Source: Crambe crambe (lineage: Eukaryota > Porifera > Demospongiae > Poecilosclerida > Crambeidae). Taken from it: 64,000 nt of DNA. The notes under the pieces are model-generated. The model saw only the letters and a program-made list of their open reading frames with translations. It did no database searches and was not told the DNA's origin. Position numbers and translations under genes: made by a program. The stretch spans positions 6,087,904 through 6,151,903 of the forward strand of contig OZ004597.1 of the NCBI GenBank assembly GCA_963924555.1. Direction: 5' to 3'. Of the stretch, positions 33,540 to 54,298 are shown in pieces (position 1 is the first letter of the stretch; every line of letters begins with the position of its first letter).

Positions 33540-34919
33540 ATGTCAATCAGCATGTTCACAGGTGGGACAAGAGTCAAAATTTGCTCTAAATTGCTCATCG
33601 TTATAGTTGGTTTCTACCTAATAATACGTGTATTCGAAGTAGTCACAAGGCATAAAGACATCGATGTCACAAGGCATAAAGACTCTTTTCCAAAGCCAAA
33701 GTGTGAAAAAGGTGAGCAGATGCAGAAGACTAGTGTGGTATTACCCAGGAGCAAAGATAATCCTTATGAACATAACCAGGCTTGGAAGATCCTCACAAAA
33801 GCTCTGAAAAATTACACACAGTTTCACAAAAAGAAGTTAGAACAGCTGAAGTTTTCAAATGCTGCTAATGTCAGGACACTTACCTGGGATTGTTTAAGAT
33901 TTACATGCTCTGGAGTAGGTGACCAGCTTTTCAGGATTCAGTTCTTTTTACTTGTCGCAATGATGTCAGATCGTGTCCTCATCATCAACTGGAGTTGGAA
34001 TTTTAAAAGGGTCATTGGCTACCTCATTCCCAATGAAATTGAGTGGGATTACAGAAATGCAGGTATTTGTACTGGAAAGTGTTCTCAGAATGCATACTTT
34101 ACCAACAATATACTGGGATGGACGAAAGAAGAAGTGGAGAAATTTAGTGAAGCGGTTTTTAGCTCTGAAAAAGATATCGCTGTAGCTGGTGCTCTATTTG
34201 CTACTACAATGTTCATTGGTAATATCGATTACGGAGACCTCATAACAAAAGGCATGGAAAAGCTTGGAGTATTTCAGCTGTTACAAGAAGATCGTAAAAA
34301 CGCTGTACACATTGGCCATCAACTATTCTGGTACAATATACTTGACTCTCTGGGTATCACAAGTATTTTGGAGTTGCCTCAAATGGGGAGTGGTCAAGCA
34401 CATGTCACATATCCATGGTGGTATATGAGCCATCTTCTGATGCGATACCTATTCAAATTCCCTGCAAGCTTACTTGATCAAGTGGATGATCTTCAAAAAA
34501 AACTGGGACTTCATCAAAAGAAATATCTTGCAGTGCATTTACGCACTGGGTTCTTAGGCACACCAGATGTAGAACCATGGTTTAACAGATACAAGTTTCA
34601 AGGATGGAAGTTGTTCTGGAATGAGGAAGACTGGGATTGTGTGTTGGAGCACAGCCTGAAGTTAGGAGATGAACTTGTTGGCAGAGGTTCACTCATTTAT
34701 GTCAGCACTGATACACATTTAGTGAAGAGAAGGATAAAAGAAAAATTTGCCGATAAGAAACGGTTTATATTTACCAATTTGACACCAACACATTCAAAAG
34801 CACACTTGGTAAATTGTGATAGAGATCCAACTATGTGGTTAGAGTTCTTCTTACTTCCCTCCCTCCGCTTCCCTCCCCTTCCCTCTGTCTTCTATGCAAT
34901 AACAACAGGTTCAGTGTAG
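33540..34919 (+). CDS. Type II membrane glycosyltransferase-like ORF, truncated and chimeric at the C-terminus
   Basis: Intronless frame of 459 residues from the first in-frame ATG. Residues 1-13 are cytoplasmic and 14-34 a signal-anchor helix, the Golgi type II layout. A luminal domain follows with several conserved-looking blocks: GVGDQLFRIQFFLL, YPWWYMSHLL, and KKYLAVHLRTGF at about residues 327-338. HLRTG resembles the HxRxG/D motif of GDP-fucose-binding transferases (FUT and O-FucT clan), so a fucosyltransferase-like role is the best guess. After DPTMWLEFFLL (about residue 440) the frame runs into pyrimidine-rich sequence that is not this gene: it is a copy of the receptor-kinase intron found near 45.0 kb. 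The expected last strand and helix of the fold are thus missing. It may be a retrocopy or a dead partial gene. Confidence 0.6.
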   Translation: MSISMFTGGTRVKICSKLLIVIVGFYLIIRVFEVVTRHKDIDVTRHKDSFPKPKCEKGEQMQKTSVVLPRSKDNPYEHNQAWKILTKALKNYTQFHKKKLEQLKFSNAANVRTLTWDCLRFTCSGVGDQLFRIQFFLLVAMMSDRVLIINWSWNFKRVIGYLIPNEIEWDYRNAGICTGKCSQNAYFTNNILGWTKEEVEKFSEAVFSSEKDIAVAGALFATTMFIGNIDYGDLITKGMEKLGVFQLLQEDRKNAVHIGHQLFWYNILDSLGITSILELPQMGSGQAHVTYPWWYMSHLLMRYLFKFPASLLDQVDDLQKKLGLHQKKYLAVHLRTGFLGTPDVEPWFNRYKFQGWKLFWNEEDWDCVLEHSLKLGDELVGRGSLIYVSTDTHLVKRRIKEKFADKKRFIFTNLTPTHSKAHLVNCDRDPTMWLEFFLLPSLRFPPLPSVFYAITTGSV

Positions 34920-35270
34920 GGAGGTGTGTCCAAACACTGCTTCAAGCGATGGTACCTGGGTGCCAGCACTGCAGGCTCTGAATATCAGTACTCATTCTGC
35001 CACCCTCAGATGGAGAGAAGACACTATTGGCAACCAGCAAACACGCACATTGTAATTCGTGCTGGGCTACAAACCAGCCAACATGTACTCCAACATAGCT
35101 AGCTACCAGTGGGAATCTACAAATGGGACTCAGGATTGAAAGCCAGCCCTATATCATTAAAATGAATTCTGACCTCTGTCATGTTGAACAGTGTTTGAGT
35201 GCTGGTTCGGAACTCGATCACATAGCTACGTGCTGTATAAAACCCCTCTCCTATGGATTACTGTGGCAGC
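34845..35270 (+). pseudogene. Duplicated, internally inverted fragment of the receptor-kinase gene
   Basis: 34845-35041 matches 45015-45223 in the same orientation (pyrimidine-rich intron end plus the first FN3 exon). 35042-35220 matches 45224-45415 as the reverse complement. 35221-35270 matches from about 45417 onward, again in direct orientation. The copy includes the intron 45276-45344, so it is DNA-level duplication, followed by inversion of about 190 bases. No intact reading frame. Confidence 0.85.
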
Positions 35271-35519
35271 TGACAACGTTGACAGTGCACTCCTGATCTT
35301 CAGGGGAGGGGTAGCTAGTCAACTATGCACACATTACAGAGGACACTATTGCCTTGGAGGTCCACAAGCTCCAATATTATTCAATCCCAATGACACCATT
35401 CTCAGTTAGTGCAATATATGTCATTCTAATCTGCAGTACTTTAGCTTTTAATGTATGGACTATCATTATTGAGAGGAGCTGTATCTTACTACCAATGATA
35501 GCTAGTCAGGGAATGAAGG

Positions 35520-35832
35520 ATGTCAAATAGTTGCAGATGCAAGTCACAACAGATACAGAAGGGAGGCTCACAGTGAGTCTCCCTTCTGTATCTATTGTGA
35601 TCTGTATCTGTTGAAGAGTGCTGAAAGGATCGCTGAACATTCCAAAGCTGTGCTTGGGGAACTTGAATTCATGATCTGGTTGATGTGGAGCAGGACAATC
35701 AGCCTGAACTGAACTAGCAGCTAAAGTTGAGATACTAGCTTGAGACATAAGCCTGGGAAAAAATATACCAGCTGCTAGCATAGATTATAGAGGGGAGCCC
35801 TAGTCCTCCCCTCGGCTCTATAATCTATGATG
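35520..35832. repeat. Two hairpin palindromes
   Basis: At 35545-35603, GATACAGAAGGGAGGCTCAC and its complement GTGAGTCTCCCTTCTGTATC lie back to back. At 35779-35829, ATAGATTATAGAGGGGAG faces CTCCCCTCGGCTCTATAATC. The rest of 35270-36061 has no recognisable gene. Confidence 0.75.
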
Positions 35833-36522
35833 CAGTAAACAAACAGTCCACTATTATTGTTCAAATTTAAATCTTCTTTCACTCAAGAAGTGATTGTCAC
35901 TGAACCAATAAGAATCGAGTTCCTTAAAAAAATCATTGACAAACTATGGGTGTGGTTTGGTCGATGGGTGGGTGTGGCTTACATCCTTGAAGCCTATGCG
36001 CATGCACGACAGGCTGGTCAATTAGCGCGCACTGGAATTTGGCAGTTGATATAAGATGTTTCAGTCTAATCGCCAACGTTCTGACTTCCGGTTTTTTAAT
36101 TTTGCGCGTGACGTCATTACAGCTGGCTGAATTACGAAAATGGCTGCCAGGTACATGATCTTGTTGCTTGACACACTGTGCTCGCTAGGGTCTTTTCAAA
36201 GAAATCTAATTTATCAGCGCACCTTCTTGGAGTGTTAAGGTAACAAAATATCATATTTATGTAGCTCTTTGAATGAATTTGAAAAAAATAGCTTCCATAA
36301 AGAAGAGCGGCTATGCTGCGGGTTTTTAAGACTCATTTTAAAAAAAAAATTGTATGCATTTGTTCAGTTAAGGAACACAACTGGATTTATCATCACCAAG
36401 TAGTGCACTATATTGGGAATATTTGTACTAAGTATAAAAGTGTACAAAGTTGCGTACAGGAAATGGCCCATGATCTTGGAACCCTGTATACTGTTTAGTG
36501 TAGCTTCAGATTCACATGATTG

Positions 36523-39500
36523 TCATAATATACAGGTATCACTGAAATCATCTTCACTTTCAGATTGTGAGTCAGCACCAAACACCGATTGCATGATATT
36601 GTCAATGTCATCATCATCTTGATACATGTACTCCACGTGATCATCAATATCGTCATCGGATTTGTCACTGGCTTCAATTAAGAAATCATCATCACTTTCT
36701 TCCGGGCGTTGATCCATCTCTAAGTGCTGGAGTTCGTTATCTTGGTCATTTGAAGCAGCATTTGCAGGAGTGTTAGAGCAGCCTATGCACTGGCATCCTG
36801 GCCTACATGTCGTTTCGTTCTTCTTGCACTTACAACGCCTTGAATTACATCCTGTCTTACATTTGCATCCATGGAAAACATATTCCAGTGTATGGTGAAC
36901 TTTGGCCACGTTCTCAGGTGTGTCCCAAACTATCTCCAACATGTTTCCATTACCTCGCTGCCATCCATAATCAGTAAGTGCTATTATAATAACACAAAAT
37001 ATTAACCTTACTTAGATTAGTCACTATACATACCTGGAAGTTCAATGTCATTGTCAGTAGAGGAATGCCACAATCCTAATACCCATAGACTCCTGTACCA
37101 ATGAAGCTTCAGAGCCTCAGTTGATGGTAAATTATGGGCCTCACGATCTGCTCTAAGCCAAACTCCCTTCCTTATCTTTTCCAACCACTGAGCATGAGTG
37201 TCTAGGTCATTTGACCCACTTGGTATAGAATGGTATAATGATACTGGTGTTTTGTGTTCAAAAGCTGAGGAATGCTTCTTAAAATATGCACAGCCTACTA
37301 GTCTTAGAAAAGCATACAGCGAAGGATCATCATGGTTCAGAGTGATCATTCCGAGAGACCCAGGAAGTTGTGATCCCTCGGAAATGAAACTGGCATATTG
37401 AAAGAATGTTGAAAGAAATGTACATTTCCCAATTCCAACAAAGAAAGAAACATAATCACACCCAGTACACACGTAGAGGGTTTGGATAACCTGGGGTCGA
37501 TGGAGAAGTGGGATTGCACTCAGGTCAGGGTCCCTATCTATAGCAAACAATAGAGCATCCATATCAAGAAGGGCAGGGTTTTCAACCAAGCTTTTGCTAA
37601 TTTGGATCACTATGTGTTTTCCAGGCATCGTTTTAGCAATTGGCAAGCCGACATGGTACACATCTGTGTCAGGACTATAAATGAGTACTTTGGAACCAGT
37701 ACAGTGCACACACCGTAACCAAAGTTGCATATCAGCTTCATCCATTGTTGTGTTTAATGATGGTCTTTCCATAGTCCCTTCCAACTGATTACAACTATAT
37801 GTTGTACCTTTAATGTTTGTGAAAAACTCTTGTTCAGGCTCTTTCATGTAACTGGGTACAATCTCCAATAATTCTCTTCCAAGGTAGGAAGTTAGATCTG
37901 CCTTGCATGTTCTGCATGCTAAAATTGTTCTCCACCTTTTGGGGATTGTAGTATCCGAGTGAAAAACCACACACTTGTGATCTGCCAATTCAGCAGTAAC
38001 TGCTGCATCTCGACGACCCTGTTCAATTTCTTTAGGTGTCTCAGGCAAACTACCTTGGTTATCAAAAACTACGTGTACTTCCCTTGAACCATGGTTGAAG
38101 TGTGATTTTATATACCTCACACATAACATTTTGGCATATTCTTTCATTTTTTGAATTGTAGGGAAAGGAGTCATCTGTATCATGAACATTCCTTCAAGAA
38201 TGACGGAAGTTGGAGTCCATTGAAGAGAAGTAAGCAATATGTCTTTGTACCTGTTTGTCAGATATTTCGTGGTTAAATGTTTAGCAGATTTGTAAGGGAG
38301 CCCATCTTTACCTACAAGAGCCCGGGGAACACTTGAGATAGATTGAAATGGGTTTTGACCGGGGGTTGGTGTTGCCCATGCTAGATGGCGCTTTAAAAAG
38401 CGTTGTGTGATTTTTCTTTCTTTTTCTACACTTTTAATTCTGTTTCTTTGAGTCTGTGTGATACTAAATGTCAACAATCGCTTTTTCCGGACCGGTGCTG
38501 TTGTGCTTGCTTCTTTCAATATTCTGTACTTCACATGTGCTTCAAATGCCTCTTGACCAATTTTTCTAAAATGGAGAAGGTCATTTGACTGGTCTGGGGT
38601 AGCTTGTTTGTGGTCTATGAGAGTGCAGAGAGTGTGTTCCTGATCACTATCAACCATCCCATGTGAGCTCAGAGCATGTACCATAGCTTTGGTATTCTCT
38701 TCGACAATCTTGTCTCTGGTGGTAGGGGTGTAGCAGGTTGTCCTGTTTTGTTTTGGAAGAATTTGGGATTTCAAATTATTAATGCATGCAGATCGAAAAG
38801 GAAGGTAGTTTGATAAGTGGGTCATCTTTTCCCTGTTTGGTCGAACAACTGCCAGCTTACAATCCTTATTAATTTTCATCTCATGGCACTCATCTAAGGC
38901 TACTCCGCACCAATCAGAAGGTGACAGGCGAACGGCAAATGCCCCCCTTTTCAATTGTAATTTTAAGCAGTCTGGAAGTCTGCATAAATCAAACAAGTGC
39001 CGAGGGAGTAGCCTTTGATATGTGCCATGATCAAATGCAGTGTAGAGTGGAACCATATGCTTTAGGCTAGCTACACGCATCTCCCAGTTTCTGTATCTGA
39101 TAGATATATACAGAGATAGATAGGGTAAGCAATCTTCAAATAAAAAGCCATGCCAAAATTTGTATGTATCATGTTTTTTTACAAGTGTTTCAAGGTGCTT
39201 CAAAAATTTGCTATAAAGTGTAGGTAGTTTATTGGCAACGAAAGAACTTGCCATTAATCGGAACTCTTCCAGATCCACTTCATTTTTTATTTGTTTGAAC
39301 TTGTCTAGTAGGTTGCAAAGACTGGCTTGAAATTCATCAATACTCTCGCCATAGGACTGTAAGAAGTACTCATATACTGATTCAAAACACTCTAAAAGAA
39401 ATAGGTGTGTTCTTCTAAAATTAGATGACGTTTTTAGAGACTTAAGAGTCTCTGACCTGAAACCGGCTTTTTTAGCCAAGTTAACCAACCCTGCATCATA

Positions 39501-40862
39501 GTATGGTTTCATTAACACTTTCTGATAGTTGTATAGTGTATGCCAGTCTCCAGGGATAGGAATGAGCCAATTAACATTATCCCCATATTCAATGCGAATT
39601 GCCTGAAGTACATCATATATTTTGGCATCACCAACAACTAATACCCACTTTTGATCAAGTTCAGTAATGAATGTTTTGTGTATTTGTCCTATGATGTGTA
39701 GCAAAGTGGCTTTGGAATCAGCCTTTTCACTAAGAACATCAACATACACTACATTTGAACATTCTGCTTCAGTGGATTGCTTTTGCAGGCAGTGGATAAA
39801 TGATGGTATTGCTGGGAGAGGGGTTGTACTGTCATCCCCAAGCTTATTGAAGTGTTTCAATAGCATAGCAAAGTGAATATCTCGTTTTAGTTTGTCCAAA
39901 GTAGCACTCTCAGTTCCAGTAATTAAGAAATCATTGATGTTGGGAGTTGTGTCACTCTGCTGGTACAATAGATTATCTATACCAATTCCATTTTCTAGAT
40001 CAGATTCCATAACATGGGTATGAGGTGAACTTTGCTCAGTTAAAGTACGCTTTCTCCTTTTGTGCCTGTGTACCACTACTGGTGAACTTTCAGTTTGCTG
40101 ACTAGCAGAATTGCTTACCCTTTCTTCAGCACTAAGCATGCCTGTTATTGGCAGGGGCTGTGTACATTGGGTGGATGTACCATGCCAACTCCTTGTATCA
40201 TCCATGCAAGAAACTATACCATGAGGTAACTGAATGTCAATGTTATCAATAGATATAACTGATAGCATGCCTGGAACAAGGTGGATTTTTATGCCATCTC
40301 TGAGTCTCTTTTGGACCACCAAGGTTGACAGTCGATTGCATGTATCTAAACTTGCCACGGCTCCAATCCTGTTCATTATCTTGACTAATTCCAAACTTCC
40401 CTTGTGACATAAGATTGTCTCGGTTAATAATACATGCATAGGTGCACTACATATGCTGTTAGTGTTAAAGAGTAGAACACATAATGCATAAAATTGTCGG
40501 ATGGTTCGTATGTCCATGCCTTCTTCAGTGGTAATGTGCTTCTTTCTTCGTTCATTGACTGTGCAGGTTAACTGCTTGAGAAACTGAATAAGTATGGGGT
40601 CGGTATTTTTTAATATATTTGAAATACTCATTTTGGTATAATTTTCTGGCTCCCTGAATTCTTGTACAAGTTTTCTAGATTGTTCATGTAATTTGGTATT
40701 TAAATACAGTGCTACTGTTTCAATGTCCTGTTTTGTTGGTACGTTGTGTTCAACAGTATTAACTATTGTAGTACTGTCAGGCTCATGTTTATTTGCTGTC
40801 TTCTGTTGTCCAAGAGCATGAGATAAAGCACTTGAGAGGTCACAATTTTTATGATAAATCAT
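36523..40862 (-). CDS. Academ-like transposase: XPG-like nuclease plus CXC domain
   Basis: Main exon 40862-37034, second exon 36980-36523, joined in phase (donor CCAG|GTATGT, acceptor TAATAG), 1428 residues if the Met at 40862 is used. Middle part holds VLVVGDAKIYDVL and GDWHTLYNYQKVLMKPYYDAG, blocks common to large transposon proteins of sponges and cnidarians. Residues about 1058-1065 (SPDTDVY) and about 1133-1147 (TGCDYVSFFVGIGK) fit the acidic strand and the GSDY...GIG loop of XPG/FEN1 nucleases. The second exon supplies a CXC (tesmin/TSO1-like) cluster, HGCKCKTGCNSRRCKCKK then CRPGCQCIGC, and a very acidic tail. Without the splice the frame would end at 37017 and lose the CXC domain. Expected to bind and cut the element ends. 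The N-terminus may extend into the next ORF upstream. Confidence 0.7.
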
Positions 40863-40995
40863 TGTGTTCCAATTCTTTTGTGTTTACACTCCATCACTAT
40901 ATCTTCCCCCAGGTAATGATGAAGTCTAGATATGAACCAGAGTGTGGATGGAATATCACTAGTGGTTAAGTTCAGGTAAGGATAGAGGGATGTTT

Positions 40996-41826
40996 TCAAA
41001 GCAGCTGATTCAAAGAAACTCCTGTAAATTGTGTTGGTAAAAGCATGGCTTCATTTCTGGTAAGTTTTTTGGCAATGTTTTGTGCAGTGTAGCAAAAGAT
41101 TAAATCATAGTATTCTTCTCTGCTTATATTAGCCTTTGAATTAATGGTATCTATTTGAGAGGAAATGGTGGCCATTACTGTTTCAAGGTTAATTCCTGCT
41201 GTACTATGAATTTCCTGTATAATGGACTTAGTGTGGTGAAAGTGGGTTATGATGCTATTGAAGAACTGGTAGCATCGATTACATATTATACTAGATTCCA
41301 CTAGGGTGCACGATTCACTGCTCATATTTTTAAGATAAGAATTAATGATGTCAGGTGAAGGGCAGTGTCGGAAGTATTCCTCTCCCCGTCTAGGCTTACT
41401 ATTACATGAATGGCATGGATGAGGAGCATGCAGAGCAGTGTACACTGTCATGTAGTGTTTTTGGCATAGTGGAACACTATCATCTCCTCCCTTTGAGATT
41501 TTAGTACCTAAAATTTTCTCCATGTCAGCGAGGGTTGCCATATTGGTGTGCCTATGGACCTCTAATATACAGTTTGTCACTCCGCAATATGCATTAACAT
41601 GAGTCTTAGGTTTCCATCTCGGATGATAATTTTCATTCCCGACATTTCTAGATGCTTGCTTGTAGCACGCATGGCAGATGCAAGCAGTGGTGCTCAAAGT
41701 TTGATCCTCAATTTCACTGATAAAATTATATACTTTTTGGTCCATCGTTAGTGGGTGGGTATACCTATTGCTCTCTCTTTGACATAGAGAGCAAGCACTG
41801 CATTTGCCCTTGTGTGTATTGGCCAT
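40996..41826 (-). CDS. Transposon-encoded Cys/His-rich protein (possible N-terminal part of transposase)
   Basis: 276 residues from an ATG near the right end of the transposon. Cysteine pairs at CSACSLC, CICHAC, CGVTNC, CHSC and CNRC with intervening histidines suggest two or three zinc-binding modules. It lies 133 bases upstream of the large transposase frame on the same strand. In related elements the zinc-binding N-terminus and the nuclease are one polypeptide, so the two may be exons of one gene, but I could not find a convincing splice pair. Function beyond the element is unlikely. Confidence 0.65.
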   Translation of the reverse strand: MANTHKGKCSACSLCQRESNRYTHPLTMDQKVYNFISEIEDQTLSTTACICHACYKQASRNVGNENYHPRWKPKTHVNAYCGVTNCILEVHRHTNMATLADMEKILGTKISKGGDDSVPLCQKHYMTVYTALHAPHPCHSCNSKPRRGEEYFRHCPSPDIINSYLKNMSSESCTLVESSIICNRCYQFFNSIITHFHHTKSIIQEIHSTAGINLETVMATISSQIDTINSKANISREEYYDLIFCYTAQNIAKKLTRNEAMLLPTQFTGVSLNQLL

Positions 41827-42449
41827 TATTTATCAAATTACTATTTTTTCTTATCTTTGAGTTATAGGTGTTGAGGAGAGGTGGAAGGATGAACGAACAC
41901 CTATTTTTGTTCTCCTATTGAATAAAAGATTGATCCTTGTTATGGCAGTGGATTTATTTTGTTGTACTCACTTGCAGCGAACTTGTGTAGCTAGCACCTT
42001 CACTGCCTATGGTAATTTAATGTTCAACTTTGTACCATCAATTATGCACTGTATAATAACACAACAGTTATTTTTTAAATGTGTATTAATGCTGTAGCTA
42101 TTGCTCTATCTTCATTACCTGTCTTGTGCCGTAATTGTTTGCTTACAGTAAATGGCCCACAGATGAAGTTGGTGACTTCAAAAGTGGTAGTAGTTGTTGA
42201 ATGAGCTCTAGCTAACTGGTACTTCAATTATTTCCTACTAAATTTCATGGATGGTTGCAGGGAGGGTTGACCACTTAACATTCCAGGTAACAAGCTACAG
42301 CTGCAAACCAACAACGAGTGACAGCTGCATAAAGCTGCCCGCGCCATTGCTAATTTTTGCTAATTTTAATCTCGCGGTGATGTCATAAAAAAATAAATTT
42401 GTATTACAGATATAGCACTTCCGGTACGTTGGCGAGCGCGATTAGACTG

Positions 42450-43110
42450 TTCTACTGTAAATAATGAAGGGGCTACGTCATGTAAAATTCGCCCTATTGA
42501 AGTTATTTAATTTCATGCCTACACTACTTCATTACTGGCAAGTAATAGAGGGGCTAACTTGTATAAAGTAATATCACTGCTATGAGGAAAAATTTACTTC
42601 CATGGATGCTCCTAGCGAAGTGGTGTAAAATTTTCCCCTATAGTTAAATATAACTGGCAAGAGTTTTACAAGTAACCTTTGACCTCCTGCTTTAGAAGAG
42701 TTCTATAATTATAGGGGACAGAATGATTGAGCTGCTGTGATATATTCTCATCTTTCACCACAGACTTAGTAGTCTCACCCTCATTGGCCATTAAACTTAA
42801 TTTAAAGCACATGATAGAAGCATATGAGGTCAAAAGTACGGACATCTCGCACATGTTACTATTGAGTAGTCGGTTATGAAGATCTTGCTGGGGTAAATTC
42901 TTGCCACTCTTGATGCGAAATTTGACGCGCAATAATTATAGTTTGGACTACTGCGCATGCTCAATTTAACATTCCAAAGGACACCCTGCGAGATAAATTT
43001 GCATTTAGCTAACAGCTAGGCCTACAGACTGGGGAAATAGACAAAACAGATCTAGCTAGCTATAGCTTTCCGTAGCTTTTCAACTGGAGTATTAGGATTC
43101 TACCAATGCT
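42450..43110. other. Intergenic stretch upstream of receptor kinase
   Basis: No gene recognised. A TGCGCATGC motif at about 42953-42961, similar to that in the lysozyme/Frizzled promoter, lies about 150 bases before the receptor-kinase start codon. Confidence 0.5.
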
Positions 43111-53947
<10,837 letters not shown>

Positions 53948-54027
53948 CTGATAATTATAGTTACAATTAGCTCTGCTGAACACTATCAACATAGATTACA
54001 TCCCTATGCAGATACTTCATAATTAGC

Positions 54028-54150
54028 TATGAGTCATGACAGTTTCAACCAACACCTCTGACCTAGCTCTCTAGCCACCCCAGCTGATCCAGATATGAGT
54101 CATGACATTTCAGATATGAGTCATGACAGTTTCAACCAACTCCTCTGGGG
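54028..54150. repeat. Direct repeat between receptor kinase and TMEM135 copy 2
   Basis: GAGTCATGACAGTTTCAACC occurs at about 54031 and again at about 54117, with a partial third copy (ATATGAGTCATGACA) between. Confidence 0.85.
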
Positions 54151-54298
54151 GGGATCAGCGCCTGCAATGGGTGAGGTATTAAAAGGTTACTCGAACCCCA
54201 CCCACCATGATGTCATTCACATCAGACACTACCCACGCGCAGCTTTTGACTTTTGAACTTATTGTTTTCGGGAGGCGTAGCTCTTATAGTTTAAAGGA

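Larger units (their letters stand above)
36062..42449 (-). mobile_element. Academ-like DNA transposon, 6.4 kb
   Basis: Ends are imperfect terminal inverted repeats: CAGTCTAATCGCCAACGT at the left and CAGTCTAATCGCGCTCGCCA read inward from the right, CA...TG at the tips. Both also share an ACTTCCGG block. The interior codes on the minus strand for a Cys-rich protein, a long transposase with an XPG/FEN1-like nuclease signature, and a CXC cysteine domain, the combination described for the Academ superfamily. A clean 3-4 base target duplication was not seen (TTT left, TTC right). All coding parts look intact, so the copy may be young. Superfamily name is from memory of the family description. Confidence 0.7.

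Noticed and set aside
42666-42932. 88-residue minus-strand frame
   Set aside because: No recognisable family, lies in the presumed promoter region of the receptor kinase, unremarkable length for chance.
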